10,932 bases of DNA. Origin: an uncultured Porphyromonadaceae bacterium. GTDB taxonomy: Bacteria; Bacteroidota; Bacteroidia; Bacteroidales; Muribaculaceae. Location of the stretch: contig UQUV01000061.1 of NCBI GenBank assembly GCA_900544305.1, positions 1 to 10,932 on the forward strand, in the 5' to 3' direction. A model generated the notes under the pieces. That model had not been told where the DNA came from. It did no database searches and worked only from the letters and a program-made list of their open reading frames with translations. The translations under genes and the position numbers were made by a program. Position 1 is the first letter of the stretch; the number at the start of each line of letters is the position of its first letter. Shown in pieces: positions 7,612 to 10,932 of this stretch.

Positions 7612-8229
7612 TTATCGTAAATCCACTACCGGTGTTCCTGCCGGTACCATTGTTTTATTGAAAACAAATGTGTTGTCCGAAAAGTTCTGTCCGGTTTTGT
7701 AGTGACTGAGGGTAACGATGACCGAAGACATGTCTTTCAGTTCAAAAATGATTTTCACTGGCAGATTGGTTGTTTTGTTGATGGTCAGCCTGACAGACTT
7801 GATGTCGGTAGCCTTGCCGTTTTTAGGCAGCATCTGCACTTCGTGGTTGCTTGCCGTAGCCGATTTCAGCAACTGTGTGCTGAATGATTGGCGGAAACTG
7901 CTGATGATAGAGTAGGGGTTTACCATTTGCAGTTCCTCGGCAGTCGGTTGAGTGATATTTACCTCTTCAGTCACCGGTGTGTAGCTCCATTGCAGCGTGC
8001 CATTGTACCAGCATTTCAGGTCGGCCGACAGCATGCGGAACTTTTCGCCCTTCATGGCAATGTTGCCGGAAGTTTGTCCCTGATCTGTGGTGATGATATA
8101 GTCGGCTGAAATTCCTTTAGCCGCACGATAGGTATTCACTACCTTGTTGATGACAGCATCGGCATTTCCTGCGGCTTGTGCAGAAAATACCGCCACAATC
8201 ATGAGTAAGATATAGGATAGTCGTTTCAT
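7612..8229 (-). CDS. lolA: LolA-like outer-membrane lipoprotein carrier
   Basis: 205-residue periplasmic protein. LolA receives lipoproteins from the LolCDE transporter and carries them to the outer membrane. Residues 1-20 form a signal peptide: basic MKR, a hydrophobic core (LSYILLMIVAVF) and probable cleavage after AQA. The mature part begins with an amphipathic helix (ADAVINKVVNTY) and continues as a beta-rich half-barrel. It includes the family-type stretch CWYNGTLQWSYTPVTEEV at ~73-90 and a C-terminal VFNKTMVPAGTPVVDLR typical of Bacteroidota LolA-like proteins. I chose the ATG at 8229 because the signal peptide starts there; an in-frame ATG at 8271 would add 14 polar residues and overlap ftsK. 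Gaps are 19 nt from ftsK and 19 nt to trxB, so it is co-transcribed. Length is near the usual ~200. It could be a LolA-fold paralogue with a different client. Confidence 0.88.
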   Translation of the reverse strand: MKRLSYILLMIVAVFSAQAAGNADAVINKVVNTYRAAKGISADYIITTDQGQTSGNIAMKGEKFRMLSADLKCWYNGTLQWSYTPVTEEVNITQPTAEELQMVNPYSIISSFRQSFSTQLLKSATASNHEVQMLPKNGKATDIKSVRLTINKTTNLPVKIIFELKDMSSVIVTLSHYKTGQNFSDNTFVFNKTMVPAGTPVVDLR

Positions 8230-8248
8230 CTTCGTTTTATGATTGAAT

Positions 8249-10810
8249 TTATTTTGCAAGTATTTGGGCAAGCTGGAACGAATCGATGAGTACCTGGCGC
8301 GGTTTGCCGCCTTGGCTCGGTCCTACGATTCCGGCTGCTTCCATCTGGTCCATGATTTTTCCTGCACGGTTGTAGCCAATTGAGTAGCGGCGTTGCAGGG
8401 AAGAGGTGGAGGCTGTCTGTCCGCCGGATACGATAAACGATGCCGCTTCTTCAAACAGCGGGTCACGGTCGCCTATGCTGCCAAATCCGGCATTGCACCC
8501 TTCAGCGCTTTCAGGCACGTATTCCGGCAGTTCGTAGGCTTCGTCGAAACCAACCTGGTTGTAAATAAAGTTTGTGATGTCCTGTACTTCCGGCGTGTCG
8601 ACAAAGGCACACTGTACTCGCACAAGGTCGTTGTTTGCCGAAATCAGCATATCTCCGCGGCCGATGAGTTGGTTGGCTCCCGGGCGGTCGAGAATCGTAC
8701 GGCTGTCCACCATCTGCATTACGCGGAATGCGATACGGGCTGGGAAGTTGGCTTTGATGATACCGGTGATGACGTTTGTCGAAGGACGTTGGGTTGCCAG
8801 TATCATATGGATACCGATTGCACGTGCCTTTTGGGCAATTCGAGCGATAGGTGTTTCCACTTCCTTGCCTGCACTCATAATCAAGTCGGCAAACTCATCG
8901 ACTACTACAACGATATAAGGCAGGTAGCGGTGGCCTTTTTCCGGATTCAATCGGTGGGCCACAAACTTGGTGTTGTACTCTTTGATATTGCGCACTTCCG
9001 CATCACGCAGCAGCTGATAGCGGTTTTCCATTTCCACTACCAGAGAGTTGAGCGTTGCCACCACTTTGCTCATGTCGGTGATGATGCTGTCCTCTTCATT
9101 TGGAAGTTTGGCAATATAGTGGTATTCAAGTTTTGAATACAGGCTGAATTCCACCATTTTCGGGTCAATCATCACAAATTTCAGTTCTGCCGGGTGCTTT
9201 TTGTAGAGCAGAGAAGTGATGATGGCATTCAGTCCTACTGACTTACCTTGTCCGGTAGCACCGGCAACCAGAATGTGCGGCATCTTTGTCAAGTCGGCAA
9301 TGTATATGTCCTTGGAAATGGTACAGCCCAAAGCAATCGGCAGTTCATATTTGCATTCCTGGAATTTTTTCGAAGAAATGACGGAATGCATCGAAACCGT
9401 TTGAGGTTCCTTGTTCGGTACTTCGATACCGATGGTTCCGCGGCCGGGTATCGGCGCAATGATACGGATGCCCAGAGCTGCAAGGTTCAAGGCTATATCG
9501 TCTTCCAATCGTTTGATTTTTGCAATACGTACACCTTCGGCCGGAATAATCTCATAAAGTGTAACGGTAGGACCAACGGTCACACCAATACTTTTGATGG
9601 AGATTCCGTAGTCGTTCAGCGTTTTTGTAATACGTTCCTTGTTCTCGTTCTGTTCTTCCACGTCAACGTTGTTCTCGTTTTGCTTGATTTCTCTCAGCAA
9701 TTCTATTGGCGGGAACTTGTAGCGCGAGAGTTCGGCTGTTGGGTCAAACGGTTCTTCTTCAATTTCGTCGGCTTTTTCGATTTCGTTGACAGTAACGGTC
9801 ATTTCGATGTTGTCAGAGTCAGCGTGTTTCGGCTCAGACTGCTTTTCCGTTTCAGGCTTTTCAACGGTTATATCCGACATCTCAGATTTGTCGAAATGGA
9901 TGGACGGAGTGATGTCCTTTTTCGTTTCCGCTGCATAGCGGTGCGTGTTGTCCTCGTTGAAGGAAACTACGATTTCCGGCGTTTTCTTGGGTTCTTCTTC
10001 CGGAACAATAACAGCCGGAGCCTCTTTCTTCTGTTCTTTGGCTTTTTCTGCAGCTTCCTTCTCTTCAGCTTCACGACTGGCCTTCTGATGTTCCTTTTGG
10101 CGGACAATGAAACCGCTTACTGCTTGGAATATTTTCTTCAATGTATTGAAGCAGAGAGCTGCAAGAATAATCAGCAACAGGAGATTGACGAGCAACGTGC
10201 CGTAAAATCCAGACAGGTTATAGAGGAATTGATTGGCATATACGCCGTGGTGGCCTCCATAAGCGAAGAATTCACCTTTTCCGATGGCAAAAAATCCCAA
10301 TAGACTGGAGGTGGTAATCGTTGCTGTCAGGCAGGTCAGGGTGGAATTCAGAATACTGATTTTTGTTACGTTTATCAGTCGTAGCGCATAAATGAAAAGC
10401 AGTACGATGATAAAGAAGAAGCCAAGGCCGAAACCGTGGTTGATGAAATAGTCGGCCGCAGCAGCTCCCAGCGGACCGCAGCTGTTCTTGATAGTCGCGT
10501 TTTGTGCATTTTCAAGAATCTTGTGCTCCATTACAAAATTCTGGTCACTTGCTCCCTGTGCAAAATAGGAGAAGCTGGCAACCAGCAGAAAGAATGCCGC
10601 TGCAGCCAGAATAAAGGCAAAGATGTAACGGTAGCGTCGGTTGAACACAAACTCCCGCTTAGGTTTTGGTTTGGGCTTTTCCGCTTTGCGTTTTCTTTTT
10701 TCATTTGCCTTTGTCGGCTCATTGTCGTTTCCCGCTTTTGGCTCAACTTTTTCAGTGTCTGAGTATGTCGGGATATAGTCATTTTTTAGTTCGTCTACGT
10801 TTAATGCCAC
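8249..10810 (-). CDS. ftsK: DNA translocase FtsK/SpoIIIE
   Basis: 853-residue septal DNA pump that clears the chromosome from the closing division septum and aligns dif sites for XerCD resolution. The cytoplasmic N-terminus is lysine-rich (~35-60). Four membrane segments follow at about 61-84, 122-146, 155-177 and 203-223. A low-complexity linker of roughly 125 residues (~237-360, rich in E, K, P) leads to the motor. Walker A GATGQGKS is at 517-524, Walker B VVVVDEFADL at 634-643, and the conserved LATQRPS at 671-677. The C-terminal gamma winged helix (~780-845) would read polar KOPS-type guide sequences. The GTG at 10810 is the best start: a TAA is in frame at 10823-10825 and the next Met is residue 94, beyond the first membrane segment. 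It heads the operon with lolA and trxB. Length is usual for Bacteroidota FtsK. Confidence 0.97.
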   Translation of the reverse strand: MALNVDELKNDYIPTYSDTEKVEPKAGNDNEPTKANEKRKRKAEKPKPKPKREFVFNRRYRYIFAFILAAAAFFLLVASFSYFAQGASDQNFVMEHKILENAQNATIKNSCGPLGAAAADYFINHGFGLGFFFIIVLLFIYALRLINVTKISILNSTLTCLTATITTSSLLGFFAIGKGEFFAYGGHHGVYANQFLYNLSGFYGTLLVNLLLLIILAALCFNTLKKIFQAVSGFIVRQKEHQKASREAEEKEAAEKAKEQKKEAPAVIVPEEEPKKTPEIVVSFNEDNTHRYAAETKKDITPSIHFDKSEMSDITVEKPETEKQSEPKHADSDNIEMTVTVNEIEKADEIEEEPFDPTAELSRYKFPPIELLREIKQNENNVDVEEQNENKERITKTLNDYGISIKSIGVTVGPTVTLYEIIPAEGVRIAKIKRLEDDIALNLAALGIRIIAPIPGRGTIGIEVPNKEPQTVSMHSVISSKKFQECKYELPIALGCTISKDIYIADLTKMPHILVAGATGQGKSVGLNAIITSLLYKKHPAELKFVMIDPKMVEFSLYSKLEYHYIAKLPNEEDSIITDMSKVVATLNSLVVEMENRYQLLRDAEVRNIKEYNTKFVAHRLNPEKGHRYLPYIVVVVDEFADLIMSAGKEVETPIARIAQKARAIGIHMILATQRPSTNVITGIIKANFPARIAFRVMQMVDSRTILDRPGANQLIGRGDMLISANNDLVRVQCAFVDTPEVQDITNFIYNQVGFDEAYELPEYVPESAEGCNAGFGSIGDRDPLFEEAASFIVSGGQTASTSSLQRRYSIGYNRAGKIMDQMEAAGIVGPSQGGKPRQVLIDSFQLAQILAK

Positions 10811-10835
10811 TGTGATAAATATTTAAATGTTAATG

Positions 10836-10843
10836 CAAACTTA
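10836..10843 (-). promoter_or_regulatory. Probable -7 promoter element for the ftsK-lolA-trxB operon
   Basis: On the minus strand these bases read TAAGTTTG, an exact match to the Bacteroidota primary-sigma -7 consensus TAnnTTTG. It lies 25 nt upstream of the ftsK GTG, giving a short leader of about 20 nt. No clear TTTG-type -33 element was found at the expected spacing, so the call is moderate. The rest of 10844-10932 is non-coding, and I see no gene start there. Confidence 0.55.
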
Positions 10844-10916
10844 CGAAAAATCTCTGGAATAACCTCGAAAAACGGGTGAAATGACGCTAAACGACTTAAT
10901 ATCAGAGTTGTTACGG

Positions 10917-10931
10917 TGTCAAATGATGACA
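10917..10931. repeat. Short inverted repeat TGTCA-N5-TGACA
   Basis: TGTCA at 10917-10921 is the reverse complement of TGACA at 10927-10931, with a 5-nt spacer. It lies about 75 nt upstream of the probable ftsK -7 element. It has operator-like geometry, but arms of 5 bp occur often by chance. It may belong to the control region of a gene beyond the window edge. Confidence 0.25.
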
Positions 10932-10932
10932 A

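Noticed and set aside
8230..8271. Upstream ATG for lolA overlapping the ftsK end
   Set aside because: It would place 14 polar residues before a well-formed signal peptide that begins at the ATG at 8229.
8393..9136. Open frame of 247 codons on the plus strand
   Set aside because: It is fully antisense to the ftsK motor domain, which is plainly coding on the other strand; its composition (many C, H, R) is typical of a shadow.
9248..10303. Open frame of 351 codons on the plus strand
   Set aside because: It lies antisense within ftsK. Its translation is rich in F, R and V, as expected from the complement of the ftsK linker and motor codons, and it has no recognisable domain.
1..10932. CRISPR arrays, tRNA or rRNA genes, insertion sequences, integrase
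   Set aside because: I saw no regularly spaced direct repeats, cloverleaf-like segments, transposase motifs or terminal repeats.

Overview
The window looks like a Bacteroidales chromosome (Bacteroides, Phocaeicola or Parabacteroides type). The evidence is the core cluster ftsK-lolA-trxB on the minus strand, a short Bacteroidota-style LolA ending in VVDLR, the lack of strong Shine-Dalgarno sequences, and a TAnnTTTG-type -7 promoter element upstream of ftsK. The genus cannot be fixed from this sequence alone.

Left part, plus strand (1-6540): a short remnant of an AAA-type ATPase gene (40-294) is followed by a tightly packed four-gene operon. Its genes encode a kleisin-like protein (300-1499), a small MukE-like winged-helix protein (1489-2046), a 1216-residue SMC/MukB-like ATPase (2030-5680) and a Toprim-domain protein (5689-6540). 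This order and domain set is that of a Wadjet system (JetABCD, also called MksFEBG or EptABCD). Wadjet is a condensin-like complex that extrudes DNA loops, recognises small circular DNA and cleaves it through the JetD nuclease. It restricts plasmid transformation. All four genes look intact. The proteins are divergent and the JetD is compact (283 residues), so I do not assign a Wadjet subtype.

Middle (6536-6653): the operon ends in two successive hairpins. The first is a 13-bp perfect stem that includes the jetD stop codon. The second is an A-stem-U terminator that can work in both directions, between convergent jetD and trxB. No tRNA, integrase, insertion sequence or CRISPR was seen.

Right part, minus strand (6654-10810): ftsK, lolA and trxB are read in that order with 19-nt gaps, which indicates one housekeeping operon. 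It encodes a septal DNA translocase, a periplasmic lipoprotein chaperone and thioredoxin reductase. A probable promoter lies at about 10836-10843, just upstream of a GTG start for ftsK. The window thus places a DNA-loop-extruding defence module back to back with a stable core operon, and a decayed ATPase gene marks the other flank.
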